Shown here: positions 55,115-63,693 of the stretch, piece after piece | Layout of the letters: each line of letters begins with the position of its first letter | Position numbering within the stretch: the stretch's first letter is position 1 | Assembly: GCA_001873365.1 (NCBI GenBank) | Contig: MNYZ01000016.1 | Coordinates: 47,874-111,873, forward strand | Direction of reading: 5' to 3' | Source of the DNA: Oscillatoriales cyanobacterium CG2_30_40_61 | GTDB lineage: Bacteria > Cyanobacteriota > Cyanobacteriia > Cyanobacteriales > Microcoleaceae | DNA length: 64,000 bases | Translations under genes and position numbers: made by a program | The notes under the pieces: model-generated | The model's database searches: none | What the model saw: the letters and a program-made list of their open reading frames with translations, nothing else | Told to the model about the DNA's origin: nothing

Positions 55115-55453
55115 ATGTATACCCTTCCTCGAACTGCAACCACCGATATGGAAGTCACCAGCATTCGCCTAGAACGGGATCTCAAAGAAAGATTAAAAGG
55201 ACTAGCCAAGAATAAAGGCTATCAAGCATTGATTCGAGACATCCTCTGGAATTATGTCCAGCAAAAATCGGGAGATTATCGGCCATCCCTGACCCGAGAA
55301 GACATCCGCGCCCATATTTCCGCCATTGCCGAACAGGAGGAACGTTGTGTTTTAACAGGCAATATTATCCGACCCAAAGAAGCAATGTTTCTGGGACTCA
55401 CATTTCAAGGCGATATGGTTCCCCTCAGCTTGGACAGTTTAGAAGGTCAGTAA
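55115..55453 (+). CDS. ribbon-helix-helix-type small DNA-binding protein (putative)
   Basis: This 112-residue protein has EVTSIRLERDLKERLKGLA at residues 13-31 followed by GYQALIRDILWNYV, the strand-helix-helix pattern of CopG/Arc-type repressors. The second half (TREDIRAHISAIAEQEERCV, GNIIRPKEAMFLGLTFQGDM) is not assigned. Such proteins can be antitoxins or stand-alone regulators; no toxin gene lies next to it, so a toxin-antitoxin role is not supported. AGGAG lies about 8 bases before the ATG. Repression of its own promoter is possible. Confidence 0.75.
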   Translation: MYTLPRTATTDMEVTSIRLERDLKERLKGLAKNKGYQALIRDILWNYVQQKSGDYRPSLTREDIRAHISAIAEQEERCVLTGNIIRPKEAMFLGLTFQGDMVPLSLDSLEGQ

Positions 55454-55660
55454 AAGCCATCCCAGGTCAAGATTTTCAAATCTCCCTGGATAAAACAGGG
55501 GGATTTAGGGGTTTTTGGCTTAATTTGATCCGCCTATCTATGTCCTAGACCCCTATTCCTTTGGAATAATTTTTTTCCCCAACTGGATTTTAGTAGATTA
55601 TTCTGGAAAAGTCCCTCTAAAAAAGCGAGACTTTCAACCCAGATTTTTGGTAAAAAATTT

Positions 55661-56803
55661 ATGTCAGATTGTCAAGGTCATATTTTAATTGTTGATGATA
55701 CCCCCGATAATTTAAGGCTATTATCAAAAACGCTCAGTGAACAAGGTTACGAGGTTCAATGTGCCATCAATGGAAATTTAGCATTAATGGCAGTAAAGCA
55801 TGAACCACCGGATTTAATTTTATTAGATATTAAAATGCCGGAAATGGATGGGTATGAAGTTTGTAAACGTTTGAAAAATCAAGCAGAAACCGCAGAAATA
55901 CCCGTGATTTTTTTAAGTGCCTTAGATGATGTTTTCGATAAAGTTAAAGCCTTTAATATTGGAGGTGCGGATTATATTACTAAACCTTTTCAGGTGGAAG
56001 AAGTTTTTGCCCGGATTGAAAATCAACTGACTATTTGCCGTTTACAACAACAATTACAAACTAAAAATATTAAACTAGAGCAGTTAAACCAAGAGTTACA
56101 GCGTTCCAATCGAGAATTAGAAGAATTTTCCTATATCGTTTCTCACGATTTACAGCAACCTTTACAAACGATTACCGGATTTGCAGAATTATTATTAGCA
56201 TTAAAATCCGAAATCAATTTAGAACAGGAAGCTGAGGAATATGTCACCCCAATTTTAGAAGAAGGGATTAGAATGCAAGAACTAATCCAAAACTTACTGG
56301 AATATAGTCGAGTCGGAACCAAAAAACGTCATTTTGAAATCACCGACTGTCAAGAAATTTTCAGAAAATCTTTAGGTGATTTACATAGTGTTATTGAAGA
56401 AAGTTGTGCTATTATTACTCACGATACCCTACCCACTCTCAGGGCAGATCGGATTCAACTGGGGCAATTATTTCAAAATTTAATTGGCAATGGGATTAAA
56501 TATCAACGTCCTAATATTCAGCCTAAAATTGTAATTTCTGTTCAGGAAAAACCCCAAGAATGGCTATTTAGGGTGGAAGATAATGGCATCGGCATTAAAC
56601 CCGAAAACTTTGATCGGATTTTTCAAGTTTTTCAGCGTCTTCATACTTATCAAGACTATCCTGGTAGCGGTGTAGGATTAGCGATTTGTAAAAAAATAGT
56701 TGAACGTCATCAAGGAAAAATTTGGTTAGAATCAGAATGGGGAATTGGCACCACATTCTATTTTACATTACCGAAAAAATTAGATGAAGGTAATCAATTA
56801 TGA
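55661..56803 (+). CDS. receiver-histidine kinase hybrid (response regulator fused to kinase)
   Basis: The 380-residue protein begins with a receiver domain (about 5-125; acceptor Asp in LILLDIKMPEMDGYEVC, Lys in YITKPFQ), then a short coiled coil (about 127-155), a HisKA domain with the phospho-His in FSYIVSHDLQQPLQTI and a HATPase domain (NLIGNGIKYQ, VEDNGIGI, GSGVGLAICKKIVERHQG). The SHDLQQPL box is typical of cyanobacterial Cph1-like kinases. There is no membrane segment, so sensing is cytoplasmic or through phosphorylation of its receiver. Its stop overlaps the next kinase gene by four bases (ATGA). Confidence 0.93.
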   Translation: MSDCQGHILIVDDTPDNLRLLSKTLSEQGYEVQCAINGNLALMAVKHEPPDLILLDIKMPEMDGYEVCKRLKNQAETAEIPVIFLSALDDVFDKVKAFNIGGADYITKPFQVEEVFARIENQLTICRLQQQLQTKNIKLEQLNQELQRSNRELEEFSYIVSHDLQQPLQTITGFAELLLALKSEINLEQEAEEYVTPILEEGIRMQELIQNLLEYSRVGTKKRHFEITDCQEIFRKSLGDLHSVIEESCAIITHDTLPTLRADRIQLGQLFQNLIGNGIKYQRPNIQPKIVISVQEKPQEWLFRVEDNGIGIKPENFDRIFQVFQRLHTYQDYPGSGVGLAICKKIVERHQGKIWLESEWGIGTTFYFTLPKKLDEGNQL

Positions 56804-59484
56804 AAAATTCCAAAGCGTCACAAATCCAAGTATTACAACAACAACTTACGACGGAAATTAAAGCTCGTCAGCAACTGAAAACGGCACTCCAAGAAAGTCA
56901 ATCCCATTGGCGAGACTTGTTCCATTTATCACCCATTGGCATGGCAGAAATTTCCTTTGAGGGGAAGTTTTTAGAAGTCAATTCTTCGTTTTCTAAGTTT
57001 GTGGGGTATTCTCAAGCTGAATTAATCGAATTTCAATTTAATCAAATTACCCATCCTGATGATCAAAGCATTAGTTTTGAATCTTTCCATCAGTTAATTA
57101 CTCAAAAAATATCCCAATTTCAACTAGAAAAACGTTATCAACATAAACAAGGACACTGGGTTTATGCGATTGTTAATGGTTATTTGCGTTTAGATGCTCA
57201 GGGCAAACCTCATTCTGTTATGGGTCAAATCCAGAATATTACCCAGCGCAAATTAGCCGAGGAAAATATTAAAGAGCGGGAAGAATATTTACGTTTAATT
57301 TTAAATAATATTCCCCAGCAAGTCTTTTGGAAAGATACAAATTTAGTCTTTAGAGGATGTAATACAAATTGGGCGGAAGCGGCACAGTTAGAAAGTCCAG
57401 AATATGTGATCGGAAAAACTGACTATGATCTATTTTCTGACCCTAAAATTGGGGACTTTTTTCGCGCCCAAGATCGGCGGGTAATGGCTTCAAAACAAGC
57501 GGAAATGCACTTGATTGCACCTAAACAAAAACTTTCTGCTGATGGCCGAAAATTATGGCTAGATATTAGTCGCATTCCCATGCAGGATTCTGATGGAAAT
57601 GTGATTGGGATTTTGGGGGTAATTGAGGATATTACAGAACGAAAAGAAATTGATGAAAAGTTAAGATTAACTCAATTTTCTATTGAAAAATCCAGAGATT
57701 ATTTCTTATTTACAGATTCTAAAGCCCATTTTTTTGATGTGAATGAAGCCGCTTGTAATGCGTTGGGATATTCCCGAGAAGCATTATTGAAAATGCGGGT
57801 TAAGGATATTGATCCCCAAGCCCTGGAGGACGCCTGGCCGATTTCTTGGGAGGAGTTAAAACAACAGGGTTCTTTTACTTTTGAATCCGTTCATTTAACC
57901 AAAACAGGTCAAGAAATTAGTGTGGAAATTACTCTGAGTTATTTAGAATATAATAATCGGGAATATGGTTGTGCAATTGTTCGGGATATTGGCGATCGCA
58001 AACAAGCTGAAATTGCCTTACAACAAGCCAAAGAAGCCGCAGAAACTGCCAACCGTGCTAAGAGTGAATTTCTCGCCCGCATGAGTCATGAATTGCGAAC
58101 CCCGATGAATGCTATTTTGGGATTTACGCAACTAATGGAACGGGATTTAAAGCGAAATCCCCAGGTTTTATTGGCGGAACATCAAGAACATTTAGACATT
58201 ATTGGTCGCAGTGGTGAACATCTATTAAATTTAATTAATGATGTTTTAGAAATGTCTAAAATTGAAGCCGGACAAATTGTATTAAATCCCTCTAAATTTG
58301 ATTTACCCTCTCTCCTTAATTCAATTAAAGATATGTTAGCTTTTAAAGCAAAATCTAAGGGTTTAGAGTTTAATATTATTTCTGACTTGGGTTTTGCTGA
58401 ATATATTGAAACCGATGAAAGTAAATTACGACAGGTATTAATTAATTTATTGGGAAATTCAATTAAATTCACCAATAAAGGATGTATTAATTTGAAAGTT
58501 AAACCTTTAAATAATAGAATTTCTTCTAATCAAGTTTTACTGAGCTTTGAAATTGAAGATACGGGGTCAGGGATTTGTCCAGAGGAATTAGAGTTACTTT
58601 TTCAACCCTTTATCCAAACGGAAACCGGACGTAAATCTCAACAAGGAACCGGATTAGGATTATCGATTAGCAAACAGTTTGTAGAATTAATGGGAGGAGA
58701 AATTACCGTTAGTAGTCAAGTAGGAAAAGGTACAATTTTTCGATTTTATATTCAAGCTAAATTAGCTATTTTTTCCGATGTTAGTTGTCAAGAAATGCCC
58801 CAAAGAGTCATCGGTTTAGCACCTAATCAACCCAGTTATCGGATTTTAGTAGTTGATGATAATTGGACAAATCGACAGTTAGTGATTAAGGTTTTAAAAC
58901 CCTTGGGATTTCAATTAAGAGAAGCGGGAAATGGTCAAGAAGCAATTACAATTTGGGAAAATTGGCAACCGGATTTGATTTTTATGGATATGCGAATGCC
59001 GATTATGGATGGTTATGAAACCACCCGCAGAATTAAACAGCATTTACCCCCAGGTCAATCAACTGTTATTATTGCTTTAACCGCCAGTGCATTACAACAG
59101 GATCAATCGGTGTTTTTATCAGCAGGATGTGATGATTTTATCAGAAAACCTTTTCGGGTAGATCTGTTATTTAAAAAAATTTCTGAATATTTGGGAGTTA
59201 GTTTTATCTATGAAGAAGATGCACCCGAGATAAATAGTTCTCCACCAGAATTAAATAATCTGGCTGAATTAACCCCGGAAGTATTATCATTGTTGCCAAA
59301 ATCAATTGTTCAAGAATTATATCAGGCTTCCCAGAAACTCAATTCTAAGTTAGTCAATGAAGCGATTAAAAAAATTCCGGTTTCTCATCAACCAATTAGT
59401 CAATTGTTAATCCAATTAACTGATAATTTTCGATATGATCTGATTATGGATTTAACCCAAGCGATCGCTAAAAGTATTGATTGA
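56800..59484 (+). CDS. multi-PAS hybrid histidine kinase
   Basis: The 894-residue protein has, in order, a coiled N-terminus, three PAS domains (about 30-150, 160-290 and 295-410; DITERKEIDEKLRLT closes the second and DIGDRKQAEIALQQA the third), a HisKA domain (phospho-His in ARMSHELRTPMNAILGF), HATPase (NLLGNSIKFTN, IEDTGSGICPEE, GTGLGLSISKQF), a receiver (MDMRMPIMDGYETT) and a C-terminal helical segment of about 100 residues that may be Hpt-like but without a clear His motif. It lacks membrane helices. Overlap with the upstream kinase suggests that both act in one phosphorelay. Confidence 0.93.
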   Translation: MKNSKASQIQVLQQQLTTEIKARQQLKTALQESQSHWRDLFHLSPIGMAEISFEGKFLEVNSSFSKFVGYSQAELIEFQFNQITHPDDQSISFESFHQLITQKISQFQLEKRYQHKQGHWVYAIVNGYLRLDAQGKPHSVMGQIQNITQRKLAEENIKEREEYLRLILNNIPQQVFWKDTNLVFRGCNTNWAEAAQLESPEYVIGKTDYDLFSDPKIGDFFRAQDRRVMASKQAEMHLIAPKQKLSADGRKLWLDISRIPMQDSDGNVIGILGVIEDITERKEIDEKLRLTQFSIEKSRDYFLFTDSKAHFFDVNEAACNALGYSREALLKMRVKDIDPQALEDAWPISWEELKQQGSFTFESVHLTKTGQEISVEITLSYLEYNNREYGCAIVRDIGDRKQAEIALQQAKEAAETANRAKSEFLARMSHELRTPMNAILGFTQLMERDLKRNPQVLLAEHQEHLDIIGRSGEHLLNLINDVLEMSKIEAGQIVLNPSKFDLPSLLNSIKDMLAFKAKSKGLEFNIISDLGFAEYIETDESKLRQVLINLLGNSIKFTNKGCINLKVKPLNNRISSNQVLLSFEIEDTGSGICPEELELLFQPFIQTETGRKSQQGTGLGLSISKQFVELMGGEITVSSQVGKGTIFRFYIQAKLAIFSDVSCQEMPQRVIGLAPNQPSYRILVVDDNWTNRQLVIKVLKPLGFQLREAGNGQEAITIWENWQPDLIFMDMRMPIMDGYETTRRIKQHLPPGQSTVIIALTASALQQDQSVFLSAGCDDFIRKPFRVDLLFKKISEYLGVSFIYEEDAPEINSSPPELNNLAELTPEVLSLLPKSIVQELYQASQKLNSKLVNEAIKKIPVSHQPISQLLIQLTDNFRYDLIMDLTQAIAKSID

Positions 59485-59498
59485 AGACTTACGTAAAG

Positions 59499-59612
59499 AA
59501 ACCGGGTTTCTACAAAAAATATGGGTTTCTGGCTAGATATTTCAGAAGAAACCGGGTTTCTACAAAAAATATGGGTTTCTCCCTAGATATTTCAGAAGAA
59601 ACCCGGTTTCTG
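59499..59612. repeat. 50-bp tandem repeat, 2.3 copies
   Basis: GAAACCGGGTTTCTACAAAA recurs with exact 50-bp spacing (from 59499 and 59549) and a third partial unit near 59599 has GAAACCCGGTTTCTG. Each unit also carries ATATGGGTTTCT and CTAGATATTTCAG. The AGAAACCGGGTTTCT core is palindromic. It lies after the hybrid kinase gene. Confidence 0.85.
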
Positions 59613-59757
59613 ACCTCGCTTGCGTCAGGGTTTCAATCCTTTTATAAATACTTTACAAATTAAGTATTTTTCAACATCATTCCTTTAACAGCTATCAACT
59701 ATAGTGTATTTATCGAAAGGAAAAAAGCCCTAACCTCAAGCACCCAGGAGTCAACTT

Positions 59758-60621
59758 ATGAAAACTTCAACCCTAAAAAAATTAATCGGAACCACAGTAG
59801 CCAGTCTTTGTTTAGTCTCTGTAAATGGTCTTCCAGCCATGGCTGGACAATTACATAATCAATGGAACTACGGAATTGATTCTTTTGCTGATGGCTCTGG
59901 CGGTGAAGCCTTTAATATTAGAGGAATTGCGATTAAAGAAACCAGCGAAAATATTTTTGTCGCCCTCAATGGTGGAACTCCTTTGACAGGTGTGACTGAG
60001 AATGGAGCAGCCGATAAAAATATTGGTTGGGGAGATTTATTCTTAAACTTTACGAACAAAAACTTCACAACCGCTAGTAGTCAACGGAGCTTATTAGGAG
60101 TTCGTTTTGCGGGAACCAATGACTCCCAAGTGGCTACCACAGGTTTATATGGAAATGTCAAAGGCGCCAGCGTTACAGGTGTAAATGATGGCTACAGCAG
60201 TTTAAAACAATATTACGATTATGGATGGGGTAAAGCCAACACCCAAGGTACTGACCTGGCTACAAAAGCTGCCGCTTATAATTATTTTGGCCAAGGAACA
60301 ATCCTAAATGTGATTGATTCCGGTGCTAACAAATTGGGTGGAATTCAAAGTCTATCTGCGGCCGCCTTAACGGGTCAAGGACTTGATTTTGGGTTCTTCA
60401 ACGCCAAAGGCTCTCAAACCCTTGGTTTTAGCCTGAATAAAGCGGATTTGGGACTCGCCGATGGCAACTATAACTATATGGCTAACCTGTTCCTAGAATG
60501 TGGAAATGATGGTGTGGCTCTGGCTGGTGGCGTTTCTGTTCCTGAACCCGGTAGTATTGCTGGTTTAGCGTTGGTCGGCTTGACTGTACTTGGTAGCCGC
60601 CTTCGCAAACGTCAAGATTAA
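59758..60621 (+). CDS. PEP-CTERM sorting-domain exported protein
   Basis: A 287-residue protein with signal peptide (residues 1-30, LIGTTVASLCLVSVNGLPAM, cleavage near AMAG) and a C-terminal PEP-CTERM signal: SVPEPGS followed by a hydrophobic helix and RLRKR (about 260-285). Such proteins are anchored, processed by an exosortase (EpsH/XrtA-like) and sent to the surface. The middle part includes NIGWGDLFLNFTNKNF and NYMANLFLECGNDGVALAGG, resembling the XDD3/XDD4 exosortase-dependent surface-protein groups. The exosortase itself is not in the window. No neighbouring gene suggests a role. Confidence 0.85.
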   Translation: MKTSTLKKLIGTTVASLCLVSVNGLPAMAGQLHNQWNYGIDSFADGSGGEAFNIRGIAIKETSENIFVALNGGTPLTGVTENGAADKNIGWGDLFLNFTNKNFTTASSQRSLLGVRFAGTNDSQVATTGLYGNVKGASVTGVNDGYSSLKQYYDYGWGKANTQGTDLATKAAAYNYFGQGTILNVIDSGANKLGGIQSLSAAALTGQGLDFGFFNAKGSQTLGFSLNKADLGLADGNYNYMANLFLECGNDGVALAGGVSVPEPGSIAGLALVGLTVLGSRLRKRQD

Positions 60622-60651
60622 TTGATCAATTTTATAACTAAAACTATTAGG

Positions 60652-60690
60652 TTAGGGTAGGGGCAATTCATGAGTTTCCCCTACCCTAAA
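60652..60690. terminator. palindromic repeat acting as probable bidirectional terminator
   Basis: TTAGGGTAGGGG (60652-60663) pairs with CCCCTACCCTAA (60678-60689) over 12 bases, with CAATTCATGAGTTT as loop, followed by ATCTTTT. The loop part GGGCAATTCATGA is related to the palindrome at 35456-35484. It lies between the convergent PEP-CTERM and moeB genes. Confidence 0.75.
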
Positions 60691-60802
60691 TCTTTTAGGA
60701 TTGTTCTGGTCTAGTTTGCCTCAACCAAAAAGACGAGTTTTTGACTCAAATCCAGCATTTCTTGTCTTTTCGTGAGACTGGTTTGGTTCTAAACAACCTT
60801 AA

Positions 60803-61975
60803 TTAATATTCGGGAACTGAAGCATCAATTTCTCGACTCCAAGCCAGAATACCACCTTTAAGATTAGTTCCTGAAATTCCGGCTTCTTTGAGAATTCCTA
60901 GGGCTTTTCCCGAACGCATTCCTGATTTACAATGGGCAATTAAACGATGACCATTTAACAGTTCTTTTACCTGTTCAATGCCTTTCCCTTGTTCAATATC
61001 TGGTAAAGGAATTAACACCGAACCTGGAATTTTAGCAATTTCATACTCATGGGGATTACGAACATCAATTAATACAAAATCATCCGCCCCAGTATCGAGT
61101 AATTGTTTAAGTTCCTGAACTGTCATTTCAGGTATATCCATTTTCTGTTTAGCCTCCTGTTCTTTTGCTTGAGGAATTCCGCAGAATTGCTCATAATCAA
61201 TTAATTTTTCAATTACCGGACGGACAGGATTTGGACGTAATTTTAACTCGCGAAACGTCATTTCTAAAGCGTTATATAATAACAAACGTCCGCTTAAAGT
61301 TCGTCCTTGACCTAGAATAATTTTAACGGTTTCTGTTGCTTGAATTATGCCAATCATTCCAGGTAGAATTCCTAAAACCCCGCCTTCGGCGCAGGAGGGC
61401 ACCATTCCTGGTGGTGGGGGTTCGGGGTATAAATCCCGGTAGTTAGGCCCATCTTGGTAGTTAAATACCGTAGCCTGACCTTCAAACCGGAAAATTGACC
61501 CGTAGACGTTGGGTTTGTTTAGTAACACACAGGCGTCATTCACTAAATATCGGGTCGGGAAATTGTCGGTTCCGTCTACAATCACATCATAGGGTCGCAG
61601 CAGGTCGAGGGCATTTTCTGAACTGATGCGAGTATTATAGAGGTCAACTTGACAGGCGGGGTTAATCTCCAAAATCCGGTTTTTCGCCGATTCAATTTTG
61701 GGTTTCCCCACCCAAGCCGTCCCGTGAATAATTTGGCGTTGCAGGTTGGAGGTATCCACCACATCAAAATCCACAATTCCAATGCGTCCAATTCCCGCCG
61801 CCGCCAAATATAGCAATAACGGCGAACCTAGTCCCCCGGTTCCGATGCAAAGCACACTCGCCGCTTTTAAGCGTTTCTGACCTTCCAGACCAACTTCTGG
61901 TAAAATCAAGTGGCGGGAGTACCGTTCGTAGTCGTCTTTCGTTAACTGGATTTCATCCAGATTCGGATTTAGCAT
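60803..61975 (-). CDS. moeB: MoeB/ThiF-type adenylyltransferase fused to a rhodanese domain
   Basis: The enzyme adenylates the C-terminal Gly of a ubiquitin-like sulfur carrier such as MoaD or ThiS, after which sulfur can be added. The E1-like domain (1-270) has GTGGLGSPLLLYLAAAGIG and DFDVVDTSNLQRQ; the catalytic-type Cys is in VPSCAEGGVLG. The two CxxC zinc pairs of E. coli MoeB are missing (NYRDLYPEPP replaces CYRCL). The rhodanese domain (about 285-390) has active-site Cys in HCKSGMRSG. This is the MOCS3/Uba4-like layout. Length 390 residues. A JAMM peptidase gene lies upstream. Confidence 0.92.
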   Translation of the reverse strand: MLNPNLDEIQLTKDDYERYSRHLILPEVGLEGQKRLKAASVLCIGTGGLGSPLLLYLAAAGIGRIGIVDFDVVDTSNLQRQIIHGTAWVGKPKIESAKNRILEINPACQVDLYNTRISSENALDLLRPYDVIVDGTDNFPTRYLVNDACVLLNKPNVYGSIFRFEGQATVFNYQDGPNYRDLYPEPPPPGMVPSCAEGGVLGILPGMIGIIQATETVKIILGQGRTLSGRLLLYNALEMTFRELKLRPNPVRPVIEKLIDYEQFCGIPQAKEQEAKQKMDIPEMTVQELKQLLDTGADDFVLIDVRNPHEYEIAKIPGSVLIPLPDIEQGKGIEQVKELLNGHRLIAHCKSGMRSGKALGILKEAGISGTNLKGGILAWSREIDASVPEY

Positions 61976-62062
61976 AGCAATTTTGACAAAAAATATAACC
62001 GTCCCAGTTAGGGATTTGGGTCATCAAAACTATATATTATAGCTGATGATGTTGAAGATCGG

Positions 62063-62536
62063 TTAATGTTTTATTAATTCTTCAGATTGAAATTGATCAT
62101 GTTGATCTAAACTCCAGTTTTGCAGATCCGTGGTTTTTCCTTTTTCTACAGAAATAATAATATAAGAATAATCAGACCAAGCGCAAACTCGATCAAATTC
62201 AGAAGGGATGGCGGGATGATCGGGATGGGAATGATAAATACCTATTATGATTAAATCGCGATCGCGTCCTTGTTTTTGAGCTTGAATCATTTCTTGAGGA
62301 GAAATGGTAAATCGATGTTCTGAGGTCAGGGGTTTATTAGTAGTTTCTACTTCCTCAAAGGTTTTTGCCGTTTCTGGATTCCAAGCGTTTTCAGTTGGAA
62401 TAATTTCTACAATTATTTTATCATGATTTTGGTTAATTTTACCCATTAATAAGCCACAACATTCCTGGGGATAGGTTTGTTCAGCGTGGGCAAAAATAGC
62501 TTGAATTTGTTCTGAGGATATTATTAATTTAGACAT
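62063..62536 (-). CDS. M67-family JAMM metallopeptidase
   Basis: This 157-residue protein has the JAMM zinc motif: Glu in PQECCGLLMG (about 21-30), then YHSHPDHPAIPSEFD with the His-x-His, Ser and Asp ligands. Bacterial members such as Mec trim or cleave ubiquitin-like sulfur carriers in Cys, thiamin or molybdopterin synthesis. Its location directly upstream of the moeB-rhodanese gene (87 bases) and 5 bases after pdxA suggests joint transcription. The sulfur carrier it acts on is not seen in the window. Confidence 0.9.
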   Translation of the reverse strand: MSKLIISSEQIQAIFAHAEQTYPQECCGLLMGKINQNHDKIIVEIIPTENAWNPETAKTFEEVETTNKPLTSEHRFTISPQEMIQAQKQGRDRDLIIIGIYHSHPDHPAIPSEFDRVCAWSDYSYIIISVEKGKTTDLQNWSLDQHDQFQSEELIKH

Positions 62537-62541
62537 CGGAA

Positions 62542-63579
62542 TTAAGGGTTAATACGGTTATCAATTAATTCTATGCCTAATTCTATGGCTGCTTTCATAC
62601 TTGAGCCATCGGCTATACCTTTTCCAGCAATATCAAAAGCTGTGCCATGATCGGGAGAAGTTCTAATAAAAGGTAAACCAATAGTAGTATTTACGGCTCG
62701 ATCAAATGCCATTAATTTAACCGGAATTAACCCTTGATCATGATATAATGCTATATAGCCATCGTGGGCATTTTTCCCTAAATTAAACCAGGCTTGACCG
62801 GGCTTAACCCACATTGTATCGGGGGGAATGGGGCCGTCTAATTGAATATAAGGATAGCGATCGCGTTGTTGATTTAACCAGGGAATTAACCAGTCTTTTT
62901 CTTCTGTTCCTAACTGTCCATTTTCGCCACTATGGGGATTTAATCCCGCTACGGCAATTCTGGGATTTTCTAATCCAAATTCATGGCGTAAACAGTTAAT
63001 AAATAACTCTAATTTTAAACTCATTAATTCTGGGGTTAAGGTTTGGGAAATTTGGGATAGGGGAATATGAGTGGTAGCTAATAAAGTTCTTAATGTCCAA
63101 CCTGTATAGGGAGAACGTGCTACAAATAACATTCCAAACTTTTTAACCTGGGCTTTTTCTGCTAAAAATTCTGTTTGTCCCGGATAATTATAACCCGCTA
63201 AATTCCAGAGATTTTTAGCAATGGGCCCAGTGATAATTCCATCAAATTCTCCTTGTAAAGTTCGGTTAATAGCTGTATCCAAATAGTTAAAACTGAGTGC
63301 CCCACTGGTTTGATTTCCTACTCCTATTTCTAATGGGGGTAAACTCGGATCTGGATCTAAACTAATAATCTGTAACTGCTCAGGTTTTGCCGAGTGAAAT
63401 CCCTGGGTTTGTAATTGCTGATAGGTTTGTTGTAAAATGCGATCGCTTCCGACTATAGTTAGATTAGATTTTTGATGTAACGTTGGATCAGCTAAGGCTT
63501 TTAATATTACCTCTGGCCCTATTCCCGATGGATCGCCTAATGTTATCGCTAAACGTGGTAATTTTTTAGATTGAAGCAT
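62542..63579 (-). CDS. pdxA: 4-hydroxythreonine-4-phosphate dehydrogenase
   Basis: PdxA is an NAD-dependent enzyme of the DXP-independent-of-R5P route to pyridoxal phosphate, working with PdxJ. The sequence begins [20 protein letters not shown] and shows the substrate region [14 protein letters not shown] and [11 protein letters not shown], metal-binding His residues in [19 protein letters not shown] and [11 protein letters not shown], and the late segment [15 protein letters not shown]. The 345-residue length is normal. It starts the pdxA-JAMM-moeB run. Many cyanobacteria have this pathway rather than PdxST. Confidence 0.95.
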   Translation of the reverse strand: MLQSKKLPRLAITLGDPSGIGPEVILKALADPTLHQKSNLTIVGSDRILQQTYQQLQTQGFHSAKPEQLQIISLDPDPSLPPLEIGVGNQTSGALSFNYLDTAINRTLQGEFDGIITGPIAKNLWNLAGYNYPGQTEFLAEKAQVKKFGMLFVARSPYTGWTLRTLLATTHIPLSQISQTLTPELMSLKLELFINCLRHEFGLENPRIAVAGLNPHSGENGQLGTEEKDWLIPWLNQQRDRYPYIQLDGPIPPDTMWVKPGQAWFNLGKNAHDGYIALYHDQGLIPVKLMAFDRAVNTTIGLPFIRTSPDHGTAFDIAGKGIADGSSMKAAIELGIELIDNRINP

Positions 63580-63641
63580 AATTCAATATCCTTAAAACTA
63601 TGTTAATTTTAATTAATATCATACAATGATTTCCAAATTGT

Positions 63642-63675
63642 AGTAAGCCCTTTAGGGCTTTCTTTATTTTATTTC
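63642..63675 (+). terminator. hairpin with T-rich tail upstream of the IS630-like element
   Basis: AAGCCCT and AGGGCTT (63645-63660) form a 7-bp stem with a two-base loop, followed by TCTTTATTTTATTTC. It has the U-rich tail only on the plus strand, yet no plus-strand gene lies upstream, so it may protect the element or be a remnant. Confidence 0.4.
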
Positions 63676-63693
63676 TCCCTACTCTTAACCAAA

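Noticed and set aside
55115..55453. Ribbon-helix-helix protein as an antitoxin of a toxin-antitoxin pair
   Set aside because: No small toxin gene (RelE, PIN, MazF type) is adjacent on either side.
59481..59663. 60-codon plus-strand frame after the hybrid kinase
   Set aside because: It is composed almost wholly of the 50-bp tandem repeat and has no ribosome-binding site.
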